Shown: in pieces, positions 36,681 to 45,170 of the stretch
How positions within the stretch are numbered: position 1 is the stretch's first letter
How the letters are laid out: each line of letters starts with the position of its first letter
NCBI GenBank assembly: GCA_913030825.1
Contig: CAJWCU010000004.1
Span: forward strand, 124,001-188,000
Direction: 5' to 3'
Source: an uncultured Rhodospirillaceae bacterium
GTDB lineage: Bacteria; Pseudomonadota; Alphaproteobacteria; Rhodospirillales; Casp-alpha2
Length of the DNA stretch: 64,000 bases
Made by a program: the position numbers and the translations under genes
Notes under the pieces: model-generated
Seen by the model: the letters and a program-made list of their open reading frames with translations, nothing else
What the model was told of the DNA's origin: nothing
Databases searched by the model: none

Positions 36681-37964
36681 TCAGCCCCAGACCTTGCCCA
36701 TGATCCCGGCCAGCCAGAGTTCGGCCTTTTCCGCGTCCGCGGCCCGGTCTTCGCCGGAAGCGCCCAGGGGGCTGCGGTTCATGGTCGCCTCGTCGACGGC
36801 GACGTGGCCGTCCTTGTTGTAGAAATCGGTGCTTGCCTCGAACCCGTGCGACGGGGCGGCGAGCGAGAAGCAGCCCGCATGCCACCGCGTATCGGGAACG
36901 GCACCCTGGGTCAGGTCGCGGATGATCGCCTGGGCGCAGGTCTCGGCGACGCTGACTGCCGTCGCGGCGGCCTTGGGCAGGGGCGGCGCGAAGGCGGCGT
37001 CGCCGATGACGTGGACATGGGGCACCCGGGTCGAGGCGAATGTCGCCGGGTCGACCGGGCACCAACCGGTTTCGTCCATGGCGCCTGCACTGTCGGTGAT
37101 GTCGGCGGCGTGCTGGCGCGGGATGAAGTTGACGACGTCGGCGGGGATGTCATCGAAATCGGTCGATACGGTCCGGGTTTCGGGATCGATGGCGCGAACG
37201 ATGCCGTCCGTCTCGGCCAGCCGGTATTCGATCATGCCGGGATACAACTCTTCCCAGGCTTCCTCGAACAAATCCTGCAGGGCGAATTTGGATTTGGCGT
37301 CGAACACGACGATCTTGGATTTCGGTTTGGTGGTTTTCAGATAATGGGCAACCAGACTGACCCGCTCACCCACGGCGGGCGGACAGCGGAGCGGCCCGAC
37401 GGGCGCGACCAGGGCGAAGGTGCCGCCATCGGGCATGGCTTCCAATTGGCGGCGCAGCAGCGTTGTCTGCGGCCCGGCCTGCCAGGCATGGGGGATGTCT
37501 TCGGCCGTCGCGGCGGAGACGCCCTCGACCTCGTCCCAATGGAATCCGATGCCCGGCGACAGAACCAGCTTGTCGTACGGCAGCACCGTGCCGTCGGCGA
37601 GCGTTACCCGACGGGCACCCGCGTCCACGGTTTCGGCCCGCCCGGCGATCACCTTGACCCCGGCCTTGGCGATGGCGCCGTATCCGACGGTCTGGTCCTC
37701 GATCCGGCCGAACCCGCCGATGACCTTGTTGCTGCCGGGGCAGCAGACGAAGGCCGCGTCGGCGGCGATCAGGAAGACCTCGATCCCGGGGGCCAGGAAT
37801 TTGATCGCGCGGGCGGTGGCGCTGCCGCCGAATCCGCCGCCGACGACGACGACCTTCGCCCCTTTGGCGTTCGCTTGACGGGGGCGGATCAGGCCGGACA
37901 GGGTCGTGGCCGATGCACCGGTGATTAGGTTGATGGCTTGGCGCCGGGTCCAGGCTCGTTTCAT
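36681..37964 (-). CDS. soxF: Flavocytochrome c sulfide dehydrogenase flavoprotein (SoxF/FccB-like)
   Basis: Periplasmic FAD enzyme, 427 residues, expected to oxidise sulfide and pass electrons to a cytochrome c. It has a Tat signal (MKRAWTRRQAINLITG), the FAD fold VVVVGGGFGGSATARAIKF, the Cys pair in AAFVCCPGSNK and a second Cys in RCPPAVGERVSLV, with a C-terminal FCSD flavin-binding domain (WHAGCFSLAAPSHGF). The usual diheme or monoheme cytochrome partner (FccA/SoxE) is not adjacent. Divergent from soxS, 88 bases apart. Confidence 0.9.
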   Translation of the reverse strand: MKRAWTRRQAINLITGASATTLSGLIRPRQANAKGAKVVVVGGGFGGSATARAIKFLAPGIEVFLIAADAAFVCCPGSNKVIGGFGRIEDQTVGYGAIAKAGVKVIAGRAETVDAGARRVTLADGTVLPYDKLVLSPGIGFHWDEVEGVSAATAEDIPHAWQAGPQTTLLRRQLEAMPDGGTFALVAPVGPLRCPPAVGERVSLVAHYLKTTKPKSKIVVFDAKSKFALQDLFEEAWEELYPGMIEYRLAETDGIVRAIDPETRTVSTDFDDIPADVVNFIPRQHAADITDSAGAMDETGWCPVDPATFASTRVPHVHVIGDAAFAPPLPKAAATAVSVAETCAQAIIRDLTQGAVPDTRWHAGCFSLAAPSHGFEASTDFYNKDGHVAVDEATMNRSPLGASGEDRAADAEKAELWLAGIMGKVWG

Positions 37965-38052
37965 CTTCGTGCGTCCTTGCAGCTTAGAGTCGGTCGGGCG
38001 TCTGCGGCATTCGCTTGCGCGGGGAGGCGCATCATGGCTCTATTCCCGAGCC

Positions 38053-38496
38053 ATGAAAAGCACATCTCCCATTCGTAAAATCCGCGCCCGCTTGTGCCGG
38101 GGTGAAAATTTCCGCTTCCGTCGTGCCGGCCGGGCGGCCCTTTTGGTCTCGGCGGTGGTCATTGTCATGACGGTCTCTCGGGCGGCCCGGGCCGCGGAAT
38201 TGATCATGTTCGAAAGCGTGACCTGTACGTGGTGCGAAAAATTCGATGCCGAGGTCGGCGTGGTCTATGCCAACACGCCCGAAGCCCGATGCGCACCGCT
38301 CCGCCGGGTCGATGTCCACGATCCGCGTCCGGACGATCTCACCTTCATCAAAGGCGTCCTCTACACTCCGACGTTCGTCCTTGTCGAAGACGGCCGAGAG
38401 ATCGGCCGCCTGACCGGATATCCGGGCGAGGATTTTTTTTGGAGCCTTCTGGGTGTCGAATTGAAGAAACTTAAGGCACAATGTAACGGCTCCTGA
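38053..38496 (+). CDS. soxS: SoxS-like periplasmic thioredoxin
   Basis: A 147-residue exported or anchored thioredoxin-fold protein with a hydrophobic N-terminal segment (about residues 27-48) and the redox motif CTWC (Cys58, Cys61) in FESVTCTWCEKFD, then TPTFVLVEDGREIGRLTGYPG with the cis-Pro. In Paracoccus, SoxS reactivates the SoxYZ carrier. The ATG at 38053 has no good ribosome-binding site; no better in-frame start exists. It heads the rightward sox genes, separated from soxX by an A+T-rich operator region. Confidence 0.85.
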   Translation: MKSTSPIRKIRARLCRGENFRFRRAGRAALLVSAVVIVMTVSRAARAAELIMFESVTCTWCEKFDAEVGVVYANTPEARCAPLRRVDVHDPRPDDLTFIKGVLYTPTFVLVEDGREIGRLTGYPGEDFFWSLLGVELKKLKAQCNGS

Positions 38497-38524
38497 ATAC
38501 GGGCGGGGGTGCTTCCAGCGATAT

Positions 38525-38561
38525 CATATTCATTCTTGATATATATATATTTGTGAATATG
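38525..38561. promoter_or_regulatory. Inverted-repeat operator candidate upstream of soxX
   Basis: CATATTCA (38525-38532) and TGAATATG (38554-38561) are perfect 8-bp arms around a 21-base A+T-rich spacer. The half sites match the ATATTC/GAATAT halves bound by BigR/SqrR-type ArsR repressors. Confidence 0.55.
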
Positions 38562-38666
38562 ATTGTCACACGGAAGAAGGCGTAATAGCCCGTAGCAAAG
38601 CAAACAGCCGTGATCGGTGGGGTGGTCAACAGCTCTCCGAACCGGCGACAACGTTGGGGAATAGGA

Positions 38667-39146
38667 ATGTCCATGAAAATGACGACACCAATCGTGGCGG
38701 CCATGGTCTTTGGTGCCTCCATGGCGCTGACAGCCACGTTCTCCGGCCCGGCGCAGGCCGGTGAGCCGGTCGAACTCGCGGCCATGACCGAAATGGCCAA
38801 GCCGTTGACCGATCAGGCCGGTGACCCGGCCACGGGGAAGAAGGTCTTCTCGAATCGCAAGCTCGGCAATTGCCTGGCCTGCCATAGCCTTCAGGCGATG
38901 AAGGAACAGCCGTTCCATGGGGAAGTCGCGCCGCCGCTGGACGGCGTCGCGTCGCGGTATTCCATCGCGGAGCTTCGTCTTCGCGTCGTGAATCCGAAAG
39001 CGATCAACCCGGAGACCCAGATGCCGGCCTACTTCCGTAAGGACGGCCTGCACCGGGTGATGGACAAGTTCAAAGACAAGACGATCCTGACGGCGCAGCA
39101 GGTCGAGGACCTGGTCGCCTACCTCGGGACTCTCAAAGAAGAATAG
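38667..39146 (+). CDS. soxX: SoxX, cytochrome subunit of the SoxAX complex
   Basis: Monoheme cytochrome c of 159 residues that, with SoxA, attaches thiosulfate to the SoxY cysteine. Signal peptide to about AQAGEP; heme motif NCLACHS; the distal Met lies in the region NPETQMPAYF. GGGGAATAGGA precedes ATG 38667; ATG 38673 is an alternative. First gene of soxXYZA. Confidence 0.95.
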   Translation: MSMKMTTPIVAAMVFGASMALTATFSGPAQAGEPVELAAMTEMAKPLTDQAGDPATGKKVFSNRKLGNCLACHSLQAMKEQPFHGEVAPPLDGVASRYSIAELRLRVVNPKAINPETQMPAYFRKDGLHRVMDKFKDKTILTAQQVEDLVAYLGTLKEE

Positions 39147-39240
39147 CGGCCGCGGATCGCGTCCCGTGTCGGCGATTGCCGTCGACGCAGGCCGTGCCGA
39201 TGCCGTTTACTCGGATACATTCAACAAGGACACAGTGACG

Positions 39241-39711
39241 ATGACTGAAACGCAACTCACTCTCTCACGGCGTCAGGCTCTGAAAGGCGCTTCGGCCTTT
39301 GCTCTGACGCTGGTGGCCGCGGGCTTCCTGGCGCCGGGTGCCCACGCCGATGCCGCCGCCGTCGACGCGGCGATCAAGAAATTGGTCAAGGGCACGCCCG
39401 AAGAGGGCAAGATCAAGATGGATCTGCCGCAGATCGCCGAGAACGGCAACACCGTTCCCGTCGCCTTCGAGGTCGAAAGCCCGATGTCCAAGGACGATTA
39501 TGTGAAGACCGTCCACCTGTTCGCCGAAGGCAACCCGTCGCCTGAGGTCGCCAGCTTCTACTTCACGCCGCAATCGGGTATGGCGCGCGCCTCCACCCGC
39601 ATGCGCATGGCCGGCACCCAGAACGTGGTGGTCGTCGCCGAAATGAGCAACGGCAAGGTCTACATGGCCAAGCAGCAGGTCAAGGTCACCATCGGCGGCT
39701 GCGGCGGCTGA
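39241..39711 (+). CDS. soxY: SoxY, thiosulfate-binding carrier protein
   Basis: Sulfur carrier, 156 residues from ATG 39241 (GTG 39235 is also possible, both after AAGGA). A Tat signal LSRRQALKGASAFALTL is present. The C-terminus ends KVTIGGCGG, the swinging arm whose cysteine carries the sulfur intermediates. It forms SoxYZ with the next gene, 22 bases later. Confidence 0.97.
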   Translation: MTETQLTLSRRQALKGASAFALTLVAAGFLAPGAHADAAAVDAAIKKLVKGTPEEGKIKMDLPQIAENGNTVPVAFEVESPMSKDDYVKTVHLFAEGNPSPEVASFYFTPQSGMARASTRMRMAGTQNVVVVAEMSNGKVYMAKQQVKVTIGGCGG

Positions 39712-39733
39712 CGGAAATAGGGAGAACAGAACA

Positions 39734-40060
39734 ATGGCTAACATCAAACCCCGCGTCCGCATCCCGCGTAAAGCCAAGGCCGGCGAAGTCGTGGAAATCA
39801 AATCGTTGATCGAACACAAGATGGAAACCGGTCAGCGCAAGGGCAAGGACGGCAAGAAGATTCCGCGCAAGATCATCAACCGCTTCGAATGCAAATTCGA
39901 AGGCGATCTCGTGTTTGCCTCCGACTGGCATCCGGCGATTTCCGCCAACCCGTATCTCGCATTCCACATGCGCGCCGAAAAAACCGGCGAGTTCGAATTC
40001 AAGTGGATCGAGGACGGCGGCGCCGAATACGTGAAAAAGGCAAAGATGACCGTCTCCTGA
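39734..40060 (+). CDS. soxZ: SoxZ, partner of SoxY
   Basis: A 108-residue immunoglobulin-like beta protein without its own signal peptide, exported as a complex with Tat-dependent SoxY. Landmarks: IKPRVRIPRKAKAGEVVEIK, HKMETGQRKGKDGKKIPR and FEFKWIEDGG. GGGAGAA precedes the ATG. Full length. Confidence 0.97.
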   Translation: MANIKPRVRIPRKAKAGEVVEIKSLIEHKMETGQRKGKDGKKIPRKIINRFECKFEGDLVFASDWHPAISANPYLAFHMRAEKTGEFEFKWIEDGGAEYVKKAKMTVS

Positions 40061-40108
40061 GCAAATCAGAAAAACGATAATCAGGAGATCTGAAAAAGGG
40101 ACCGATTC

Positions 40109-40915
40109 ATGGGAAACACTTCAAGCAAACTCATCCTCGCCGGTTGCCTGGCCTTGACCGCGTGCTTCGCGGGCAAGGCCTTCGCCGCCGATAAGAATTG
40201 GGGGCAGTATCAGGTCGAGGACCGGCGCTCCGGCTATACCTTCGCGGCGCCGGAAACCCGGGCCATGCAGGATGACAACTTCCAGAACCCGGGCATGCTC
40301 TGGGCCGAGATCGGCGAAGAGCTGTGGGAAAAGACCGAAGGCGAGGCGGGCAAGGCCTGCGCGTCCTGCCACAATGGCCCGGAGACGATGAAAGGGGTGG
40401 CCGTCAGTTATCCCAAATATGTGGCCGAGAAGAAGAACCTGGAAAACCTGGAGCAGCGCATCAATCGCTGCCGTACGGAAAACATGAAGGCTAAGCCTTG
40501 GAAGTACGAATCCAAGGAACTTCTGGGTATGACCGTCTTCGTGCGGAACCAGTCGCTGGGCATGCCGATCAACGTCAAGGTCGATGGCGACTACGCGCCC
40601 TTCTTCGAAAAAGGCAAAGCGTTCTATGAGCAGCGCCGCGGTCAGCTCGACCTCGCCTGCAAGCATTGCCACGAAGACTTCGAAGGCGGCCAGCTTCGCG
40701 CCAACATCCTGTCTCAGGGCCAGGGCAACGGGTTCCCCGTCTACCGCCTGAAGTGGAGCGGCGTCGGCTCGCTGCATCGCCGTTTCCGCGGCTGCAACAA
40801 GCAGGTGCGGTCCAAGCCTTACGGTTATGGGAGCGACGAATATCTGGCTCTCGAACTCTACGTCATGTGGCGGGGCCGTGGCCTGCCGGTGGAAACGCCG
40901 GCGGTCCGGAACTGA
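40109..40915 (+). CDS. soxA: SoxA, diheme cytochrome subunit of SoxAX
   Basis: Catalytic L-cysteine S-thiosulfotransferase subunit, 268 residues. Signal peptide, then two heme motifs, CASCH (84-88) and CKHCH (184-188), so this is the diheme type. The catalytic cysteine that takes the persulfide modification is Cys229 in RRFRGCNKQVRSKPYG. AGGGA precedes ATG 40109. It is followed by a strong terminator before soxB. Confidence 0.96.
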   Translation: MGNTSSKLILAGCLALTACFAGKAFAADKNWGQYQVEDRRSGYTFAAPETRAMQDDNFQNPGMLWAEIGEELWEKTEGEAGKACASCHNGPETMKGVAVSYPKYVAEKKNLENLEQRINRCRTENMKAKPWKYESKELLGMTVFVRNQSLGMPINVKVDGDYAPFFEKGKAFYEQRRGQLDLACKHCHEDFEGGQLRANILSQGQGNGFPVYRLKWSGVGSLHRRFRGCNKQVRSKPYGYGSDEYLALELYVMWRGRGLPVETPAVRN

Positions 40916-40930
40916 TCGCATTTGAATGAG

Positions 40931-40977
40931 CGTCCGGAGGAACGGCCCCAAGCCGATCCTCCGGACGTTTTCTTTTT
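40931..40977 (+). terminator. Strong intrinsic terminator between soxA and soxB
   Basis: CGTCCGGAGGA (40931-40941) pairs perfectly with TCCTCCGGACG (40957-40967), followed by TTTTCTTTTT. An 11-bp GC-rich stem plus U tract splits soxXYZA from soxB although the genes are codirectional and 107 bases apart. Confidence 0.92.
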
Positions 40978-41022
40978 CGACGACCCGCCGGTAGTGGGGA
41001 CCGGCCATCAGCGGAGATCAAC

Positions 41023-42711
41023 GTGTTAAGTCGGCGTGAATTTTTCCATCTGGCCGCCGCGGCGGCGGCCCTGCCCGCAACGGCCCTGAATTTCCGGTCC
41101 GCCATGGCCAAGCAGAAGATCATGCAGCAGGACCTGTTGCAGTTCGACACCAAGGGCCAGGTCACCCTGGTGCATTTCACGGATATGCATGCCCAGTTGG
41201 TGCCGATCTATTTCCGCGAACCGACGGTCAACCTGGGCGTCGGCGAGGTCAAAGGCCTGCCGCCCCATATCACCGGCAAGGATTTCCTCGGCAAATACGG
41301 TATCGGCCCCGATACGCCTCAGGCCTATGCCCTGACCGATCAGGATTTCACGGCGCTGGCCAAGACCTACGGCAAGGTCGGCGGTGTCGATCGCATGGCG
41401 ACCCTGATCAAGGCGATCCGCGCCGAACGCCCGGACAACACTCTGGTGCTGGACGGCGGCGACACCTGGCAGGGCTCCTATACCTCGCTCAAATCCTCGG
41501 GCGCCGACATGGTCGCGGTTCAGAACGCGCTGGGCTTGGACGCCATGACCGCGCACTGGGAATTTACCTACGGCACCGACCGGGTGAAGGAATTGCAGGA
41601 GATGCTGGAATTCCCGTTCCTTTGCTCCAACGTGCGCGATACGGAATGGGAAGAGGACGTGTTCGAGGCGATCAGCTATTTCGAACGCGGCGGCATCAAG
41701 GTCGCGGTCATCGGCCAAGCCTTCCCTTACACGCCGATCGCCAACCCGCGCTACATGATGCCCAACTGGTCGTTCGGCATTAACGAAGACAACATGAAAA
41801 AGCGTGTTGCCGACGCCCAGGCGGCGGGGGCCGATCTGATCGTCCTGCTGTCGCACAACGGCTTCGACGTCGACCGCAAGCTGGCCTCGCGGGTCGACGG
41901 CATCGACGTGATCCTGACCGGCCATACCCACGACGCCCTGCCGGCGCCGGTGAAGGTCAACAACACCTTGCTGATCGCCTCCGGTTCCCACGGAAAGTTC
42001 GTGTCGCGCCTGGACCTTCAGGTCGACGGCAAGAAGGTCAAGGATTACAGCTTCCGCCTGATCCCCGTGTTCTCCGACGTGATCGAACCGGACAAGGAAA
42101 TGACGGCCTTGGTCGACAAGATCCGCAAGCCCCACGAGGCCGAAATCAGCCGAGAATTGGGCCATACGGAAGACCTTTTGTATCGCCGCGGCAACTTCAA
42201 CGGCACCTTCGATGATGTCATCTGCCAGGCGCTGTTGCAGGAACGGGACGCGGAAATCGCCATGTCGCCGGGCTTCCGCTGGGGCGCGTCGCTGCTGCCG
42301 GGGCAGGCGATCACGGTCGACGACGTGCATCACCACACCTCGATCACCTATCCCAACGTTTACCGCAACGAGATGACGGGTGAGTTCCTCAAGGTCATCC
42401 TGGAAGACGTCGCGGACAACCTGTTCAACACCGACCCCTACTATCAGCAGGGCGGCGACATGGTGCGCGTCGGCGGGATGTCCTACACGATCGACATCAA
42501 CCAGAAGATCGGCTCGCGCATTTCCAACATGACCTCGTTGAAGGATGGCAAGCCCATCGACCCGGCCAAGAACTACGTGGTCGCCGGTTGGGCCTCGGTC
42601 AACGAGGGCACGGAAGGCCCGGCCGCCTATGATCTGGTCGCGCAATACATCGAACGCGAAAAGGTCGTGAAGGTTCCCGACAACGACACGGTGAAGGTCA
42701 TCGGCGCTTAA
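41023..42711 (+). CDS. soxB: SoxB thiosulfohydrolase
   Basis: Dimanganese enzyme that hydrolyses the sulfate group from SoxY-bound thiosulfonate. The 562-residue protein starts GTG 41023 with a Tat signal LSRREFFHLAAAAAAL. Metal-site motifs: VHFTDMHAQL (Asp54, His56), LDGGDTWQGSY, the NALGLDAMTAHWEFTYG stretch, LSHNGFDVDRKLA and ILTGHTHDALPAP. Full length and intact. Because a terminator lies upstream, it probably has its own promoter or relies on partial readthrough. Confidence 0.97.
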   Translation: MLSRREFFHLAAAAAALPATALNFRSAMAKQKIMQQDLLQFDTKGQVTLVHFTDMHAQLVPIYFREPTVNLGVGEVKGLPPHITGKDFLGKYGIGPDTPQAYALTDQDFTALAKTYGKVGGVDRMATLIKAIRAERPDNTLVLDGGDTWQGSYTSLKSSGADMVAVQNALGLDAMTAHWEFTYGTDRVKELQEMLEFPFLCSNVRDTEWEEDVFEAISYFERGGIKVAVIGQAFPYTPIANPRYMMPNWSFGINEDNMKKRVADAQAAGADLIVLLSHNGFDVDRKLASRVDGIDVILTGHTHDALPAPVKVNNTLLIASGSHGKFVSRLDLQVDGKKVKDYSFRLIPVFSDVIEPDKEMTALVDKIRKPHEAEISRELGHTEDLLYRRGNFNGTFDDVICQALLQERDAEIAMSPGFRWGASLLPGQAITVDDVHHHTSITYPNVYRNEMTGEFLKVILEDVADNLFNTDPYYQQGGDMVRVGGMSYTIDINQKIGSRISNMTSLKDGKPIDPAKNYVVAGWASVNEGTEGPAAYDLVAQYIEREKVVKVPDNDTVKVIGA

Positions 42712-42764
42712 ACGCGCGCCGATCACCCGACCCCGCGATAGACGAAGAAGACCGAGCGACGGCC

Positions 42765-43496
42765 ATGGACGTTTCCTACGGTGGCGCCTTTCTGGCGGGA
42801 CTGCTGAGTTTCCTCTCTCCCTGCGTGCTGCCGCTGGTGCCGCCCTATCTCTGCTTCCTGGCCGGCACCACGTTCCAGGCACTGGAAGGCGAGGATGCGG
42901 ACGCCACCGCCCTTGCCCGCGTGCGCTGGACGGCACTGGCCTTCGTGCTGGGTTTTTCCACGGTCTTTGTCGGGATGGGGGCCACGGCCTCGGCCGTCGG
43001 TCAGCTGATCGCCGAATACCATCCGATCCTGTCCAAGATCGCGGGCGGCATCATCATTATCCTGGGCCTGCAGTTCCTGGGCGTTTTCCGCATCGGGTTC
43101 CTGCAGCGCGACGCCCGGTTCGAGGGCCCCAAGAACCCGGTCGGCGTGCCCGGCGCCTATCTGGTCGGCCTTGCCTTCGCCTTCGGCTGGACGCCCTGCG
43201 TCGGGCCGGTTCTGGCTTCGATCCTGATGATGGCGGCCTCGGGCGACGGGCCTTGGGCGGGCGCCGGATTGCTGGGCGTTTATTCGGCGGGCATCGGCTT
43301 GCCGTTCCTGGCCGCCGCCTTCGCCGTCGGGCCGTTCCTGGGCTTCATGAAACGCTTCCGCCGCCATATCGGTACGGTCGAGAAGATCATGGGCCTGTTT
43401 CTGGTCATCACCGGCGTCCTGTTCGTCACCGGCAGCATTCCCGCGATCTCCAACTGGATGCTGGATACCTTCCCGGCACTCGGGAAAGTCGGCTAG
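42765..43496 (+). CDS. soxV: CcdA/SoxV-type thiol-electron transporter
   Basis: Six-helix inner-membrane protein of 243 residues that moves reductant from cytoplasmic thioredoxin to the periplasm. The two redox cysteines are in LSFLSPCVLPLVPPYLCF (Pro-Cys-Val-Leu-Pro) and in GWTPCVGPVLASIL. Located directly after soxB, it likely reduces SoxW or SoxS for SoxYZ reactivation. A general CcdA role in cytochrome c maturation is the alternative. Convergent with the unknown exported gene, 21 bases apart. Confidence 0.9.
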   Translation: MDVSYGGAFLAGLLSFLSPCVLPLVPPYLCFLAGTTFQALEGEDADATALARVRWTALAFVLGFSTVFVGMGATASAVGQLIAEYHPILSKIAGGIIIILGLQFLGVFRIGFLQRDARFEGPKNPVGVPGAYLVGLAFAFGWTPCVGPVLASILMMAASGDGPWAGAGLLGVYSAGIGLPFLAAAFAVGPFLGFMKRFRRHIGTVEKIMGLFLVITGVLFVTGSIPAISNWMLDTFPALGKVG

Positions 43497-43517
43497 CCCG
43501 ACGGTCGCTTTGGCGAT

Positions 43518-44249
43518 TTAGCCCAGTTTGAAATAGAGAATGCGGTCGAAGGACCGCAGTTCCCGCAGGATGTTGACCACGCCGAGCGGGCTTTTCCGGT
43601 CGACCGCGCCGGACATGGATGAAATCGATTCGTCCGCGCCATCAAAGATGCGTTGAAAGTCAGCGGCCTTCTTCTTGGCCTCGGGGGCGAGGGCGCGGCA
43701 GCGGCGCAGGATATCCCTGTATTTCGTCGATTCCCGGGTGACCTCATCCGCCGTTTCGGGGATGTCGAAATCGGGGGGCGCGTGGCGCCATTTGAAGATG
43801 ACTTCCATCTGTCGGTTGAGGTCCGTGACGCATTCTTCGTAGCCCTTACGCCCGGCCCGGTCGCGCAGGCCGTAGATCAGATCGCGCACAGGAGCCAGTT
43901 CGGTGCGGGCGGCCTTGGCCTTTTCCTCGTCCAGCAGGTCCATGCCCTTGGACACATGGCTCAGGATCGCCTTCAGGTCGTCGGCCCAGCGTCCGTCCTT
44001 GGCGTAAGGGCCGGGCGGTTTGCCGCGGTAGGTAGAGACGATTTCATCCCAGACGGCCTGCGCCTGGCCCAGCTCGATGCCGGCCAGTGCCGGATTGCCC
44101 GTGCGGGCATAGAACATGGCGGCGCGGTATCCGGCCTGGGCCTCGGTCACAAGGTCGTCGAACGCTTGGGCCTCATCGGCCAGGGCAGGGCGGGTGAATA
44201 GCAGAAAAGCCGCCGCGAAAACGGCGATATAGGGAAATCTTGCAGCCAC
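43518..44249 (-). CDS. Exported helical protein of unknown function in the sox island
   Basis: A 243-residue protein with a signal peptide (start GTG 44249 behind GGAGG; cleavage near RPALADEA). The mature part is predicted almost wholly helical, charged, with two cysteines (in YEECVTDLNRQ and LRRCRALAP) and no CxxCH heme site. It looks like a helical-bundle protein; I do not recognise a family. An upstream in-frame ATG 44309 is less likely. It is divergent from soxW and shares with it a region holding the best operator palindrome in the island, so co-regulation with sox genes is likely. Confidence 0.75.
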   Translation of the reverse strand: MAARFPYIAVFAAAFLLFTRPALADEAQAFDDLVTEAQAGYRAAMFYARTGNPALAGIELGQAQAVWDEIVSTYRGKPPGPYAKDGRWADDLKAILSHVSKGMDLLDEEKAKAARTELAPVRDLIYGLRDRAGRKGYEECVTDLNRQMEVIFKWRHAPPDFDIPETADEVTRESTKYRDILRRCRALAPEAKKKAADFQRIFDGADESISSMSGAVDRKSPLGVVNILRELRSFDRILYFKLG

Positions 44250-44305
44250 GGTCTTGGTCCTCCACGTTAAGCGTCTTGCCAGAACGGGCCCGCTGCGGTC
44301 AATAT

Positions 44306-44325
44306 ACATTCAAATAAGCGAATGT
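44306..44325. promoter_or_regulatory. Perfect ATTC-N8-GAAT operator, likely bound by the two-cysteine ArsR regulator
   Basis: ACATTC-AAATAAGC-GAATGT is a perfect 6-bp-arm palindrome with an 8-base spacer. This is the operator form reported for BigR/SqrR-type sulfide-responsive ArsR repressors. It lies 35 bases before the soxW start and 56 before the divergent gene. Confidence 0.7.
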
Positions 44326-44360
44326 CTTTAAGGACGTTCGAAGAGATAAACAGAGGAAGC

Positions 44361-44993
44361 ATGACCTTGATTACCCGGCGGAAATTCAACGGCTTGGCGG
44401 TCGGCGCCTTGGGCGCCGCGGCGGCCTCGGGGCTGTCCTTCGCGAACGGCGCGGCCGAGGCCGCGATCATCGGGCCGGACGGTCTGATGACCGAGCCCTG
44501 GTTCATCAATTCGTTTCTGATTTTGAACGAAGACCTGCAGGAAGCCGCCGACGCGGGGAAGCGTTTCGCGGTTATCTTCTCGCTTGAAGGCTGTCCTTAT
44601 TGCCGCGAGATGCACGAGGTCAATTTCGCCCGCTCCGACATTACCGAATTCGTGAAGACGAACTTCAACGTCCTGCAACTGAACATCATCGGCGCGCGCA
44701 TGGTCACCGATTTCGACGGCGAGGAATTGCCGGAAAAGAAACTGGCCCAGAAATGGGGGGTGCGTTTCACGCCAACGACAGTCTTCTTCCCGACGGCGGA
44801 CAAACTGACCCAGGGCGTGTCCGGGAAGGAAGCCGAAATCGCACGCATGCCCGGCTACATGAAGCCGTTCCATTTTATGTCCATGTACCGGTTCGTTCAG
44901 GAAAAGGCCTATGAGCAGCAGAAATTCGGCCCCTACCTGCGCGAACGGATCAAGGATTTGAAGAGTTCCGGGAAATCGCCCGAGAATTGGTGA
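44361..44993 (+). CDS. soxW: SoxW, periplasmic thioredoxin
   Basis: A 210-residue Tat-type exported thioredoxin. Signal: LITRRKFNGLAVGALGAA; redox motif LEGCPYCREMHEVNF (Cys78, Cys81); cis-Pro in VRFTPTTVFFPT. SoxW is the partner reduced by SoxV. GAGGAAGC precedes ATG 44361, better than the in-frame ATG at 44322, which overlaps the operator. Confidence 0.9.
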   Translation: MTLITRRKFNGLAVGALGAAAASGLSFANGAAEAAIIGPDGLMTEPWFINSFLILNEDLQEAADAGKRFAVIFSLEGCPYCREMHEVNFARSDITEFVKTNFNVLQLNIIGARMVTDFDGEELPEKKLAQKWGVRFTPTTVFFPTADKLTQGVSGKEAEIARMPGYMKPFHFMSMYRFVQEKAYEQQKFGPYLRERIKDLKSSGKSPENW

Positions 44994-45012
44994 CCGCGTA
45001 GGGAAGGGTAGC

Positions 45013-45030
45013 GAAAAAGTTGCCTTTTTC
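45013..45030 (+). terminator. Possible weak terminator after soxW
   Basis: GAAAAAG (45013-45019) pairs with CTTTTTC (45024-45030) around TTGC. The stem is short and A/T-rich, so termination would be weak. Confidence 0.3.
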
Positions 45031-45060
45031 CGCCGAAATCGCGTGACTCTTCCTGGACAA

Positions 45061-45106
45061 CATATTCACAAAAAATATAATATTATTCCTGAAAATGATA
45101 TTCGGT
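45061..45106. promoter_or_regulatory. A+T-rich promoter island of soxCD
   Basis: Starts CATATTCAC and contains further ATTC and GATA half sites eight bases apart (45085-45100), in a low-GC stretch 65 to 110 bases before soxC. Same style as the islands before soxX and the DsrE gene. Confidence 0.45.
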
Positions 45107-45170
45107 GACGCTGTCCGGCATCCTTGCGGTTTCGGGCGGGGCCGCCCCATGTTCGTTGGAGCGCGCTTAA

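Noticed and set aside
38540-38552. ATATATATATAT run as a tandem repeat or mobile-element scar
   Set aside because: Only about six AT units within a promoter-like A+T-rich region; no target-site duplication or element nearby.
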